Positions 56,404 to 64,000 of a stretch of DNA of 64,000 bases are shown here, in pieces. Position 1 is the stretch's first letter. Each line of letters opens with the position of its first letter. The notes under the pieces were generated by a model. The model ran no database searches. It worked only from the letters and a program-made list of their open reading frames with translations, and had not been told where the DNA came from. The DNA comes from Roseibacterium elongatum DSM 19469. Lineage in GTDB: Bacteria; Pseudomonadota; Alphaproteobacteria; Rhodobacterales; Rhodobacteraceae. The DNA is taken from the NCBI RefSeq assembly GCF_000590925.1, contig NZ_CP004372.1, positions 2,833,001 through 2,897,000 of the forward strand, in the 5' to 3' direction. Made by a program: the position numbers and the translations under genes.

Positions 56404-57924
56404 TCAGCCCACCGATCCTTCCAGCGAAATCGCGACAAGCTGCTGCGCTTCCATGGCGAATTCCATCGGCAGCGCCTGCAACACCTCGCGGCAGAACCCG
56501 TTTACGACCAGGGCGACGGCCTCTTCCTCGTCCATGCCGCGCTGGCGGCAATAGAACATCTGGTCGTCATCGACCTTGGATGTCGTCGCCTCGTGCTCGA
56601 CCCGGCTGGTGTTGTTCTTGACCTCGATATAGGGCACCGTGTGGGCCCCGCATTTGTCGCCGATCAGCAGGCTGTCACACTGGGTGTAGTTGCGGCTGTT
56701 GCTGGCCTTGGGGTGCATCGACACAAGCCCGCGATAGGTGTTCTGCGCCTTGCCCGCGCTGATCCCCTTGGACACGATGCGCGATTTGGTGTTCTTGCCC
56801 AGATGCACCATCTTGGTGCCGGTATCGGCCTGCTGCATGTTGTTGGCGATGGCGATCGAGTAAAACTCGCCCTGGCTGTCATCGCCGCGCAGGATGCAGG
56901 ACGGGTATTTCCACGTCACCGCCGAGCCGGTTTCAACCTGCGTCCACATCACCTTGGACCGATCGCCGCGGCAATCGGCGCGCTTGGTGACAAAGTTGTA
57001 GATGCCGCCCTTGCCGTTCTCGTCGCCCGGATACCAGTTCTGGACGGTCGAATACTTGATCTCGGCATCTTCAAGCGCGACCAGCTCGACCACAGCCGCG
57101 TGCAGCTGATGCGTGTCGCGCATCGGCGCGGTGCACCCTTCGAGGTACGAGACATAGCTGCCCTTGTCGGCGATGATCAGCGTGCGCTCGAACTGGCCGG
57201 TGTTTTCGGCGTTGATGCGGAAATAGGTGGACAGCTCCATCGGGCAGCGCACGCCCGGCGGCACGTAGACGAACGAGCCATCCGAGAAGACGGCGCTGTT
57301 GAGCGTGGCAAAGAAATTGTCCGAGATCGGCACGACCGAGCCGAGGTATTTCTTGACCAGTTCGGGGTGGTCCTTGATCGCCTCGGAGATCGAGCAGAAG
57401 ATCACGCCTGCCTCGGCCAGTTCCTTCTTGAAGGTGGTCCCCACCGAGACGCTGTCGAACACCGCGTCCACGGCCACCTTGCGGCCCTCGGACGGGGTTT
57501 CCTCGGCACCCTCGACACCGGCCAGGATCATCTGTTCCTTCAGCGGGATGCCCAGCTTTTCATAGGTGCGCAGCAGTTCGGGGTCGACCTCGTCCAGCGA
57601 CTTGGGCTTTTCCGCGAACGACTTGGGCGAGGCGTAATAATACTGGTCCTGGTAGTCGATGGGCGGGTAGTTCACCATCGCCCAGTCGGGCTCGTCCATC
57701 TTTTTCCAGCGCTTGAACGCCTGCAGCCGCCAGTCGGTCATCCATTCCGGCTCGCCGTTTTTTTCCGAGATCAGACGCACGATGTCCTCGTTCACGCCCT
57801 TGGGAGCGTAATCCATCTCGATCTCGGTTTCCCAACCGTATTTGTACTTGCCACCAAGGGCCTGGACGGCCTCGACCGTTTCCCGCTCGACGCCTTCTTT
57901 GACTTCGGTCTCAAGTGCGGTCAT
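56404..57924 (-). CDS. sufB: Fe-S assembly scaffold protein SufB
   Basis: A 506-residue scaffold subunit on which clusters are built with SufC and SufD. Conserved parts: [60 protein letters not shown] (essential cysteine), [20 protein letters not shown] and the C-terminal [20 protein letters not shown]. Length and frame are normal. It follows the NifS-like desulfurase gene by 143 bp and precedes ybjQ. Confidence 0.96.
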   Translation of the reverse strand: MTALETEVKEGVERETVEAVQALGGKYKYGWETEIEMDYAPKGVNEDIVRLISEKNGEPEWMTDWRLQAFKRWKKMDEPDWAMVNYPPIDYQDQYYYASPKSFAEKPKSLDEVDPELLRTYEKLGIPLKEQMILAGVEGAEETPSEGRKVAVDAVFDSVSVGTTFKKELAEAGVIFCSISEAIKDHPELVKKYLGSVVPISDNFFATLNSAVFSDGSFVYVPPGVRCPMELSTYFRINAENTGQFERTLIIADKGSYVSYLEGCTAPMRDTHQLHAAVVELVALEDAEIKYSTVQNWYPGDENGKGGIYNFVTKRADCRGDRSKVMWTQVETGSAVTWKYPSCILRGDDSQGEFYSIAIANNMQQADTGTKMVHLGKNTKSRIVSKGISAGKAQNTYRGLVSMHPKASNSRNYTQCDSLLIGDKCGAHTVPYIEVKNNTSRVEHEATTSKVDDDQMFYCRQRGMDEEEAVALVVNGFCREVLQALPMEFAMEAQQLVAISLEGSVG

Positions 57925-58067
57925 GGATACCTCCGATGGGCCGGCGGCACCGGCCGGCCAGCGTTGTTCTTCGTCTCTCGTCGTTGCGGCCCGGACCGCC
58001 TCGTTTCCTCAGGGCCGCAGCGGCGACCCTGCCCTGTTCGGCGGCCCGACCGTCATGGCGCCCGGGG

Positions 58068-59111
58068 CTATCCCGCACGCCGGCGAAAGCGCGCATGCGC
58101 CCCCAGCCAGGCCTCGGCAAAGGCCAGAACCTCTGCCTCGGTCGTATCGGGCCCGAGCGAGACGCGGATCGCGCAATCCGCCTCTGCGTCGGTCAGCCCC
58201 ATCGCGCGCAGAACCGCGCTCGATCTGACTTTGCCCGAGGAACAGGCCGACCCCGCTGAAATCGCGAAACCGGCCAGATCCATCTGCATCACCTGCGTCT
58301 CGCCCTTCCATCCCGGCGTGACGATGCACGAGGTGTTGGGCAGACGCGGGCTCTCTTGTCCGACAAAAATAGTCTCTCTTGTCGGAAGGTCCAGAGCACT
58401 TTCTAGAATATTTCTAAGTTTGTCCAGCCGCTCGCACAGGCCGTTCTCAAGATCTTGTATGGCGGCCTCGGCCGCACCGCCAAATCCTGCAATGCCGATC
58501 AGGTTCTCGGTCCCGCTGCGGCGCCCCATCTCCTGTCCGCCGCCCTTGATCCGGGCCGCGACGTCCAGGCCCCGCCGCAGGATCAGCGCACCGATTCCCT
58601 TGGGGCCGCCGATCTTGTGGGCCGAGATCAGGGCCATATCGATGCCCGACCAGTCAAAGGCGAGGGGGATCTTGCCAAAGGCTTGCGTCCAATCGCTGAC
58701 CGCCAGGCCCGCGGGCAGATCCTGCAGGATGCCGGTTTCGGAATTGGCGGCCTGCAAGGTGCTGCGCGCCGGATCGTCCACCGTGACCCGCCCATTGGCG
58801 GCCACCGGCAAATCCTCGGCGATCCAGGCGCGAACGGCGTCATGCTCGATCCCCGCGCCATGCACCCCCCGCCCCGCCAAGGCCAGGGCGGCGGCCTCGG
58901 TCGCGCCCGAGACAAAGACGATATCGGCGGACTGCGCCCCGATGGCCTGGGCAATCCGGCTGCGCGCGCGTTCCATCATCGCCTTGGCGGCGCGCCCTTC
59001 GGCATGGACCGAACTGGGATTTCCCACGAGGTCCATCGCTTCGAGCATGGCCGCGCGCGCCTGTGGGCGCAGCGGCATGGTCGCGTTATGATCCAGGTAG
59101 ATGCGGCCCAT
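58068..59111 (-). CDS. Group I cysteine desulfurase (IscS/NifS type)
   Basis: A 347-residue PLP desulfurase. Start MGRIYLDHNATMPLRPQARA, PLP lysine in MALISAHKIGGPKGIGAL, and the sulfur-accepting cysteine on the long loop SAGSACSSGKVRSSAVLR, which defines group I. It is shorter than E. coli IscS (404) and lacks its C-terminal extension. Second gene of the iscR-suf operon; a group II SufS closes the same operon, so two desulfurases serve one scaffold. Confidence 0.92.
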   Translation of the reverse strand: MGRIYLDHNATMPLRPQARAAMLEAMDLVGNPSSVHAEGRAAKAMMERARSRIAQAIGAQSADIVFVSGATEAAALALAGRGVHGAGIEHDAVRAWIAEDLPVAANGRVTVDDPARSTLQAANSETGILQDLPAGLAVSDWTQAFGKIPLAFDWSGIDMALISAHKIGGPKGIGALILRRGLDVAARIKGGGQEMGRRSGTENLIGIAGFGGAAEAAIQDLENGLCERLDKLRNILESALDLPTRETIFVGQESPRLPNTSCIVTPGWKGETQVMQMDLAGFAISAGSACSSGKVRSSAVLRAMGLTDAEADCAIRVSLGPDTTEAEVLAFAEAWLGAHARFRRRAG

Positions 59112-59195
59112 CTGCGCCGTCCTTCACGACGGCTTGCTGCCGCCCTGCCCCTCATTTAGGAAGCGACGGCCGCCGGTGCCAGACCGGATATGGGC

Positions 59196-59657
59196 CTAAA
59201 CGTCGTCCACGACTTCGAAAAGATGCGGCACGGCCGGACATGGGGTCAGGTCGTTGCGCACCACATCCGACAGACGCGTCTGGTGCAGGAACACGTAGAC
59301 ATGGGCGCTCAGCCCCTCCCACAGGCGGTTGGTCATGCTTTGCGCCCGGCTGCCCGACACCCCGCCCGAGGCCCCGGCCCCCTTGTGCATCGCGCTGACC
59401 GTTTCATCGACGGCGGCGAAAATGTCGACCGCGCGGATCTCGGCCGGGGGCAACGCCAGGCGATACCCCCCGCCCGGCCCGCGCACCGAGGCCACCAGCC
59501 CCGCGCGCCGCAGCTTGACGAACAACTGCTCGAGATACGGCAGGGAAATGTCCTGTCGCCGCGAAATCTCGGACAGCGGGCTGAGGCTGTCGGGGTCCTG
59601 CAGGGCAAGGTCGACCATCGCCACCATCGCGTACCGCCCCTTGGTGGACAGCTTCAT
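59196..59657 (-). CDS. iscR: Rrf2-family regulator IscR, single-cysteine type
   Basis: A 153-residue winged-helix regulator that senses Fe-S status and controls the operon it heads. DNA-binding region MKLSTKGRYAMVAMVDLALQ and the recognition helix ISLPYLEQLFVKLRRAGLVA, wing RGPGGGYRLALP. The usual C-x5-C-x7-C ligand set is absent; the only cysteine is C140 near the end (DLTPCPAVPHLF). The Rhodobacter sphaeroides IscR is known to bind a cluster with only one cysteine, so this is a lineage trait rather than damage. Confidence 0.92.
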   Translation of the reverse strand: MKLSTKGRYAMVAMVDLALQDPDSLSPLSEISRRQDISLPYLEQLFVKLRRAGLVASVRGPGGGYRLALPPAEIRAVDIFAAVDETVSAMHKGAGASGGVSGSRAQSMTNRLWEGLSAHVYVFLHQTRLSDVVRNDLTPCPAVPHLFEVVDDV

Positions 59658-59713
59658 CGCCCTACCCTCCGTGATGGCCGGCGCGTTTGGCGCGCGAACC
59701 TCCCGCGATCATT

Positions 59714-59725
59714 GACCTTTTGGTC
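59714..59725. promoter_or_regulatory. Palindromic operator candidate for IscR
   Basis: GACC-TTTT-GGTC, preceded by ATT, 57 bp upstream of the iscR start in the promoter of the iscR-suf operon. A TTGACC...GGTC layout fits Rrf2-family operators, so autoregulation by IscR is the obvious reading. Confidence 0.6.
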
Positions 59726-59859
59726 CGTCACGCTTAACTGCGACATGCAAAGGCCCGCGGCATCGCGACAGGGCCTGCATATGCTGTGGTTTAAGGGAGC
59801 GGCGGCCGCCTCGTCAAGGTGACAGGGTCCGGGCCACGCCCCGCACGAGGGAGAACTTG

Positions 59860-60513
59860 ATGCCCGAGGTGATTTTTCCCGGCCCCGAGGGTCGGCTCGA
59901 AGGCCGTTATCACCCGCAAAAGGTCAAGGACGCCCCGATCGCCATCATCCTGCACCCGCACCCGCAATTCGGCGGCACGATGAACAACCGGGTCGTCTAC
60001 AACCTGCATTACGCCTTTCACGAGATCGGCTTTACCGTGTTGCGCTTCAACTTTCGCGGCGTGGGGCGCAGCCAGGGCGAATATGACCAGGGCGTCGGCG
60101 AATTGTCCGATGCCGCCTCGGCGCTGGATTACCTGCAATCAATGAACCCCAATGCCAAGCATTGCTGGGTCGCAGGGTTCTCTTTCGGGGCATGGATCGG
60201 GATGCAGCTGCTCATGCGGCGGCCCGAGATCACGGGCTTCATCAGCGTCTCGCCGCCCGCGAACATGTACGATTTCTCGTTTCTCGCGCCCTGCCCGTCC
60301 TCGGGGCTGATCATCAACGGCTCGGCCGACCGCTTCGCCAAGCCGCAGGATACCCGCATCCTCGTGGACAAGCTGCACGAACAGAAGGGCATCACCATCA
60401 CCCACGAAGAGATGGAAGGTGCCGGCCACTTCTTCGAGGATCCCTACATGGACCCGATGATCGAGACCGTGCAAACCTATGTGAAGCGTCGTCTGACCGA
60501 GTCGACACGCTGA
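59860..60513 (+). CDS. Alpha/beta hydrolase, dienelactone-hydrolase-like
   Basis: A 217-residue serine hydrolase with HPHPQFGGTMNNRVV (oxyanion/HPHPxxGG family signature), FRGVGRSQGEYDQGVGE, nucleophile Ser in VAGFSFGAWIGMQL (G-F-S-F-G), Asp in INGSADRFAKPQDT and His in EGAGHFFEDP. Relatives are often annotated as KefC-associated or YpfH-like hydrolases. Natural substrate unknown. ATG 59860 follows GAGGGA. A short conserved-length gene follows 13 bp later. Confidence 0.85.
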   Translation: MPEVIFPGPEGRLEGRYHPQKVKDAPIAIILHPHPQFGGTMNNRVVYNLHYAFHEIGFTVLRFNFRGVGRSQGEYDQGVGELSDAASALDYLQSMNPNAKHCWVAGFSFGAWIGMQLLMRRPEITGFISVSPPANMYDFSFLAPCPSSGLIINGSADRFAKPQDTRILVDKLHEQKGITITHEEMEGAGHFFEDPYMDPMIETVQTYVKRRLTESTR

Positions 60514-60526
60514 GGGATCACTGCCC

Positions 60527-60760
60527 ATGAGTGCCATCACCGAAGCCCTTGCCGACAAGCTGGCGCAGGACGTCATCAAGGCCAGCGAGGAAACTGGGGA
60601 TGAGCAACTGATCGACGAGATCGCCCGCGCGCTCGGCACCTCGTCGCCCACGACCGAGGAAATGTTCCGCACCTTCGTGCGCGTGCGCCTGGCCGAACAG
60701 CGCGCACGCCGCCTGCTGGCCCGCAAGATGGCCAGCCATACGGCCAAGCCGCAGGACTGA
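60527..60760 (+). CDS. Small conserved-looking hypothetical protein
   Basis: A 77-residue, largely helical, hydrophilic protein (SAITEALADKLAQDVIKASE, TTEEMFRTFVRVRLAEQRAR). No signal, no TM segment, no recognised domain. Co-directional with the upstream hydrolase (13 bp gap), so probably one transcript. The gap of 129 bp to icd carries a palindrome and the icd promoter. Confidence 0.7.
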   Translation: MSAITEALADKLAQDVIKASEETGDEQLIDEIARALGTSSPTTEEMFRTFVRVRLAEQRARRLLARKMASHTAKPQD

Positions 60761-60806
60761 CCCCCAGCCGGTCAAACCGGCCCTAAGCCATGCGGAAATA
60801 TTTTAG

Positions 60807-60822
60807 GTATGCGACGGCATAC
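60807..60822. promoter_or_regulatory. Perfect palindrome upstream of icd
   Basis: GTATGC-GACG-GCATAC, 68 bp before the icd start and close to an AT-rich stretch (ATATTTTAGG) that could be a promoter element. Size and symmetry fit a dimeric repressor or activator such as a GntR-type protein; the regulator is not known. Confidence 0.5.
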
Positions 60823-60889
60823 AGTACTTTCCTCCACCCCGATCATCCGCTAAAGACGGCGCGAACCCCAGCACCGGACGAGGCACAAG

Positions 60890-62104
60890 ATGACCAAGAT
60901 CAAGGTCGAAAACCCCATTGTCGAGATGGATGGCGACGAGATGACCCGCATCATCTGGGCCTTCATCAAGGACAAGCTGATCCTGCCCTATTTGGATGTC
61001 GATCTGCTCTACTACGATCTCGGGATCGAGGCGCGGGACGACACGAACGACCAGATCACCATCGACGCCGCCGAAAAGACGAAGGAGGTCGGCGTCGCCG
61101 TCAAATGCGCCACGATCACCCCCGACGAGGCCCGCGTCGAGGAATTCGGCCTCAAGAAGATGTGGCGCAGCCCCAACGGCACGATTCGCAACATCCTGGG
61201 CGGCGTCGTGTTCCGCGCGCCGATCATCTGCCGCAATGTGCCGCGCCTCGTGCCCGGCTGGACCAAACCCATCGTGATCGGCCGCCACGCGTTCGGCGAC
61301 CAGTATCGCGCCACCGACATGAAATTTCCCGGCCCCGGCAAACTGTCGATGAAATTCGTCGGCGAAGACGGCACCGTGATCGAGCACGAGGTCTATGACG
61401 CCCCCGCCTCGGGCGTGTTCATGGGGATGTACAACCTCGACGACTCGATCCGCGATTTCGCCCGCGCCTCGATGAACTACGCACTGAACATGGGCTGGCC
61501 GCTCTATCTCTCGACCAAGAACACCATCCTCAAGCAATATGACGGGCAGTTCCTGCAGCTTTTCCAGCAGGTCTTCGAGCAGGAGTTCGAAGACCGGTTC
61601 AAGGCGGCGGGCATCTGGTACGAACATCGCCTGATCGACGACATGGTCGCCTGCGCGATGAAATGGAACGGCGGTTTCGTCTGGGCCTGCAAGAATTACG
61701 ATGGCGACGTGCAGTCCGACACCGTGGCCCAGGGCTTCGGCTCGCTCGGGTTGATGACCAGCCAGCTGATGACCCCCGATGGCAAGATCGTCGAGGCCGA
61801 GGCCGCGCATGGCACCGTCACCCGCCACTACCGCCAGCACCAGGAGGGCAAGGCGACCTCGACCAATTCCATCGCGTCGATCTACGCCTGGACCGGCGGG
61901 CTGAAGCGTCGCGCGAAACTGGACGGGAATGCCCAGCTGCAGAGCTTCGCCGAAACGCTGGAACGCGTGGTGGTCGAAACCGTCGAGGCGGGCGACATGA
62001 CCAAGGACCTCGCCCTGCTGGTCGGCCCCGACCAGAAATGGCTGACGACGACCGGCTTTCTGGAAAAGATCGACGAGAACCTGACCAACGCTCTCGCGGG
62101 CTGA
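60890..62104 (+). CDS. icd: NADP-dependent isocitrate dehydrogenase
   Basis: TCA-cycle enzyme making 2-oxoglutarate and NADPH. 404 residues, of the homodimeric type II (eukaryote-like) IDH: start [20 protein letters not shown], substrate loop [29 protein letters not shown] metal site ([20 protein letters not shown]), and the NADP region [18 protein letters not shown]. Frame intact; 2-residue differences from the usual 404-405 are normal. Confidence 0.96.
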   Translation: MTKIKVENPIVEMDGDEMTRIIWAFIKDKLILPYLDVDLLYYDLGIEARDDTNDQITIDAAEKTKEVGVAVKCATITPDEARVEEFGLKKMWRSPNGTIRNILGGVVFRAPIICRNVPRLVPGWTKPIVIGRHAFGDQYRATDMKFPGPGKLSMKFVGEDGTVIEHEVYDAPASGVFMGMYNLDDSIRDFARASMNYALNMGWPLYLSTKNTILKQYDGQFLQLFQQVFEQEFEDRFKAAGIWYEHRLIDDMVACAMKWNGGFVWACKNYDGDVQSDTVAQGFGSLGLMTSQLMTPDGKIVEAEAAHGTVTRHYRQHQEGKATSTNSIASIYAWTGGLKRRAKLDGNAQLQSFAETLERVVVETVEAGDMTKDLALLVGPDQKWLTTTGFLEKIDENLTNALAG

Positions 62105-62255
62105 GGCCACGGCGGTGCGGGGGGCGGCGGCATGCGCCCCGCACCCCGATCGCGATCACGCCCGGCAAGGGACGCCCGAGCGGCCCCGTCCGCCGCGCCG
62201 GCGTCACGCCATTTGCCCCTTGCGCTTTCGCCGCCGCGCGGAAACAAGGCAGCCC

Positions 62256-62867
62256 ATGGCCGAACCGCAGCACTTCCTGACCCATTCCCCGCTCGAGGAT
62301 GCCCAGGCGTTCCTGCTTGGCACGGCCATGTGCGCGCTTGGGCTGCAATTCCTCACCCATCTGGGCCTTGTCACCGGGCAGACGGCGGGCCTTGCGGTGC
62401 TGCTCAGCTATCTGACCGACTGGTCCTTCGGCACGGTGTTCTTCGTGGTGAACCTGCCCTTCTACATCCTCGCGGTGCTGCGCATGGGCTGGCGTTTCAC
62501 GCTCAGGACGGGGATCGCGGTGGCGCTCGTCTCGATCCTGTCCGACGTCTTCCCGGCGCTTTTGTCCTTCGACCGGCTCGACCCGGCGCTCGGCGCGCTG
62601 CTTGCCGGCGGCTGCATCGGCCTGGGCCTGATCGTCCTCTTCCGGCACGGCGCGTCGCTCGGCGGGATCGGCATCCTCGCCCTCTTTTTGCAGGACCGCG
62701 CGGGCCTTCAGGCGGGCTGGGTCCAGCTGGGCTTCGACGCCGCGCTTTTCGCCGCTGCCGCCTTCGTGCTCGATCCGGTGCTGGTCGGCTGGTCGCTCCT
62801 CGGCGCTGTGGTGACCAATCTGATCGTCGCCACCAACCACCGCAAGGATCGCTATATCGGGCGCTGA
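62256..62867 (+). CDS. YitT-family membrane protein
   Basis: A 203-residue protein with five or six TM helices of the YitT/DUF161 family (LLGTAMCALGLQFLTHLGLV, GQTAGLAVLLSYLTDWSFGT, FFVVNLPFYILAVLRMGWRF, GGCIGLGLIVLFRHGASLGG). No C-terminal DUF2179 domain. Transport function suspected, substrate unknown. The ATG at 62256 (MAEPQHF) is used; the long in-frame arginine/proline-rich upstream stretch is not coding. Confidence 0.85.
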   Translation: MAEPQHFLTHSPLEDAQAFLLGTAMCALGLQFLTHLGLVTGQTAGLAVLLSYLTDWSFGTVFFVVNLPFYILAVLRMGWRFTLRTGIAVALVSILSDVFPALLSFDRLDPALGALLAGGCIGLGLIVLFRHGASLGGIGILALFLQDRAGLQAGWVQLGFDAALFAAAAFVLDPVLVGWSLLGAVVTNLIVATNHRKDRYIGR

Positions 62868-62911
62868 CTGGGCCCTTTCATCTTGGTCGAAAAACTCCCG
62901 CCGGAGGCACC

Positions 62912-62946
62912 AGCGCCGAGGGGGGCTCAAGGCCCCCCGAGGCGCT
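62912..62946. repeat. Extragenic palindromic element
   Basis: Two-step inverted repeat AGCGCC / GGCGCT and GGGGGG / CCCCCC with a CTCAAGG loop, preceded by CTCCCGCCGGAGGCACC (62895-62911). The layout resembles repetitive extragenic palindromes common between genes in Rhodobacteraceae. It lies between convergent yitT and DUF1330 genes and may help stop transcription. Confidence 0.55.
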
Positions 62947-62978
62947 TGCCCGGGCGACGTCGCAGACGGCGCAATCCC

Positions 62979-63269
62979 TCAGTCGATGCCTTCCACCAGC
63001 ACCAGGTCACGCTCCGACGCGCCCTTGGCATGGCTCAGCGCCTCCTGGTAGGTCGCGCTCTCGTAGCAGGCATTGGCCGCCTCGAGGCTCGGGAACCGCG
63101 CCACCACGTTGCGCGGATGGGCGCGGCCTTCCTTCTGGATGGCCGCGCCGCCCCGGGCGAGGAACTCCCCCCCATGCGCGGTGATGGCCTGCGTTGCCAG
63201 CGCGGCGTAGCGGCCATAGGCCTCCTCGTCGCTGACGGTCACATGGGCGATCCAATAGGCAACGGGCAT
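62979..63269 (-). CDS. DUF1330 domain protein
   Basis: A 96-residue dimeric alpha+beta-barrel-like protein: MPVAYWIAHVTVSDEEAYGR, ITAHGGEFLARGG, VVARFPSLEAANACYES and LVLVEGID at the end, all DUF1330 features. No enzymatic role established. It begins 1 bp after the alaS stop and so is likely co-transcribed with alaS. Confidence 0.92.
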   Translation of the reverse strand: MPVAYWIAHVTVSDEEAYGRYAALATQAITAHGGEFLARGGAAIQKEGRAHPRNVVARFPSLEAANACYESATYQEALSHAKGASERDLVLVEGID

Positions 63270-63270
63270 C

Positions 63271-64000
63271 TCAGGCCTCCTTCAACACGGTTTCCGCGGC
63301 CGCGATGGCCGCGTCCGAGGCGCCGGCATCCTTGCCGCCGCCCTGCGCGAAATCGGGCCGGCCACCGCCGCCCTTGCCGCCCAGTTTCTCGACGGCGGCG
63401 CGCACCAGGTCCACGGCCGAAACCCGCGCGACCAGATCGCCGGTCACGCCCGCGGCCACGGCGGCCTTGCCGCCCGTATCCGCGATCAGCAGCACCGCGC
63501 CGGATCCCATCTGCGCCTTGTGCTCGTCGATGATCCCGGCCAGGTCCTTGCCCGTCACACCCGACAGCAGCTGCGCGTGAAAGGCGATGCCGTTCACCTC
63601 GCGGGCTTTCGGCGCCTCCGCGGCGCCACCGCCGGCCATGGCCAGTTGCCGCCGCAACTGCGCGACCTCGTTTTCCAGCTTGCGCCGCTCGTCCTTGAGG
63701 GCCTGCACCCGGTCCAGTACCTCGCCCGGCTGGGTGTTCAGCTCGGCCGCCAGCGCCCCCATGCGCCGGTCCTGCTCGCTGAGATAGGCAAAGGCCGCCT
63801 CGCCGGTCAGCGCCTCGATCCGGCGCACCCCCGCGCTCGAGGCGCTGTCGCCAAGCGCCACGAAGACGCCGATATCGCCCGTCTGGCGCACATGGGTACC
63901 ACCGCAGAGCTCAAGCGAGTAGGTCCTGCCATCCGTCCCCTTGCCCGAACCGAACAGCGTGCCCATCGACACGACGCGCACCTCGTCGCCGTATTTTTCG
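63271..64000 (-). CDS. alaS: Alanyl-tRNA synthetase, C-terminal part (runs off the right edge)
   Basis: The last 242 residues or so of AlaRS. Visible are the end of the editing domain with its zinc site ([17 protein letters not shown]) and [16 protein letters not shown], a coiled-coil linker ([20 protein letters not shown]) and the C-terminal DHHA1/C-Ala domain ending [20 protein letters not shown]. The catalytic N-terminal domain lies outside the window. Stop at 63271, followed at once by DUF1330. Confidence 0.95.
   Translation of the reverse strand, partial: EKYGDEVRVVSMGTLFGSGKGTDGRTYSLELCGGTHVRQTGDIGVFVALGDSASSAGVRRIEALTGEAAFAYLSEQDRRMGALAAELNTQPGEVLDRVQALKDERRKLENEVAQLRRQLAMAGGGAAEAPKAREVNGIAFHAQLLSGVTGKDLAGIIDEHKAQMGSGAVLLIADTGGKAAVAAGVTGDLVARVSAVDLVRAAVEKLGGKGGGGRPDFAQGGGKDAGASDAAIAAAETVLKEA

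Noticed and set aside
56593..59091. Open frame of 832 codons on the + strand across sufB and the desulfurase
   Set aside because: Antisense shadow of two conserved genes; no recognisable motif.

Overview
The window comes from a high-GC alphaproteobacterium, most likely a member of the Rhodobacteraceae (roseobacter/Rhodobacter type). The support is a combined iscR/suf operon with a one-cysteine IscR, a FNR-type box in front of feoAB, paired MsrB/MsrA, IalB and DUF882 proteins, BolA next to a CGFS glutaredoxin, and TRAP plus Liv-type uptake systems. Almost all of the sequence is ordinary chromosome. The one clearly accessory stretch is about 43.9-48.5 kb.

Layout. 1-4.4 kb: N-terminal part of an indolepyruvate:ferredoxin oxidoreductase, a divergent LysR regulator, a candidate small RNA or attenuator, a GNAT acetyltransferase and an outer-membrane barrel. 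4.7-9.9 kb: purL, bolA, grxD and der. 9.9-14.7 kb: a leftward operon puuD-aldolase-unknown-yaiI with a divergent allantoicase, that is, two steps of urate breakdown. 14.8-24.5 kb: a TRAP transporter, then a branched-chain-amino-acid-type ABC operon that carries three tandem small secreted cysteine proteins between its ATPase and permease genes. 24.5-30.7 kb: enoyl-CoA hydratase, ccmF/ccmH, a HerA-like ATPase, a leader region with two terminator hairpins, and ialB. 30.8-37.3 kb: ketosynthase-ACP-lpxD, an L,D-transpeptidase, a DUF882 protein and msrB-msrA. 37.3-43.9 kb: a PfkB kinase, a BKACE enzyme, and a FNR-box ferrous-iron operon (DUF4198, feoA, feoB, two small proteins). 43.9-48.6 kb: an interrupted membrane gene, levansucrase plus a GH32 fructanase, an IS5-family remnant and tRNA-Arg(CCG). 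48.7-64 kb: a membrane spermidine-synthase-like protein, an O-methyltransferase, the ten-gene iscR-suf operon, an alpha/beta hydrolase, icd, a YitT protein, DUF1330 and the C-terminal part of alaS.

Two themes stand out. First, several intergenic hairpin-plus-U-tract elements carry an anti-Shine-Dalgarno pyrimidine motif. One of them is perfectly complementary over 13 nt to the ribosome-binding region of the ABC binding-protein gene 15 kb away. Second, at least twelve single-base frame breaks interrupt well-conserved genes (purL twice, der, puuD, dctP, the ABC binding protein, livH, the HerA-like gene, the spermidine-synthase-like gene, sufS, a Yip1 gene and sufC). Many lie in homopolymers, so they look like assembly errors rather than pseudogenes. 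Each of these genes is annotated over its full extent.
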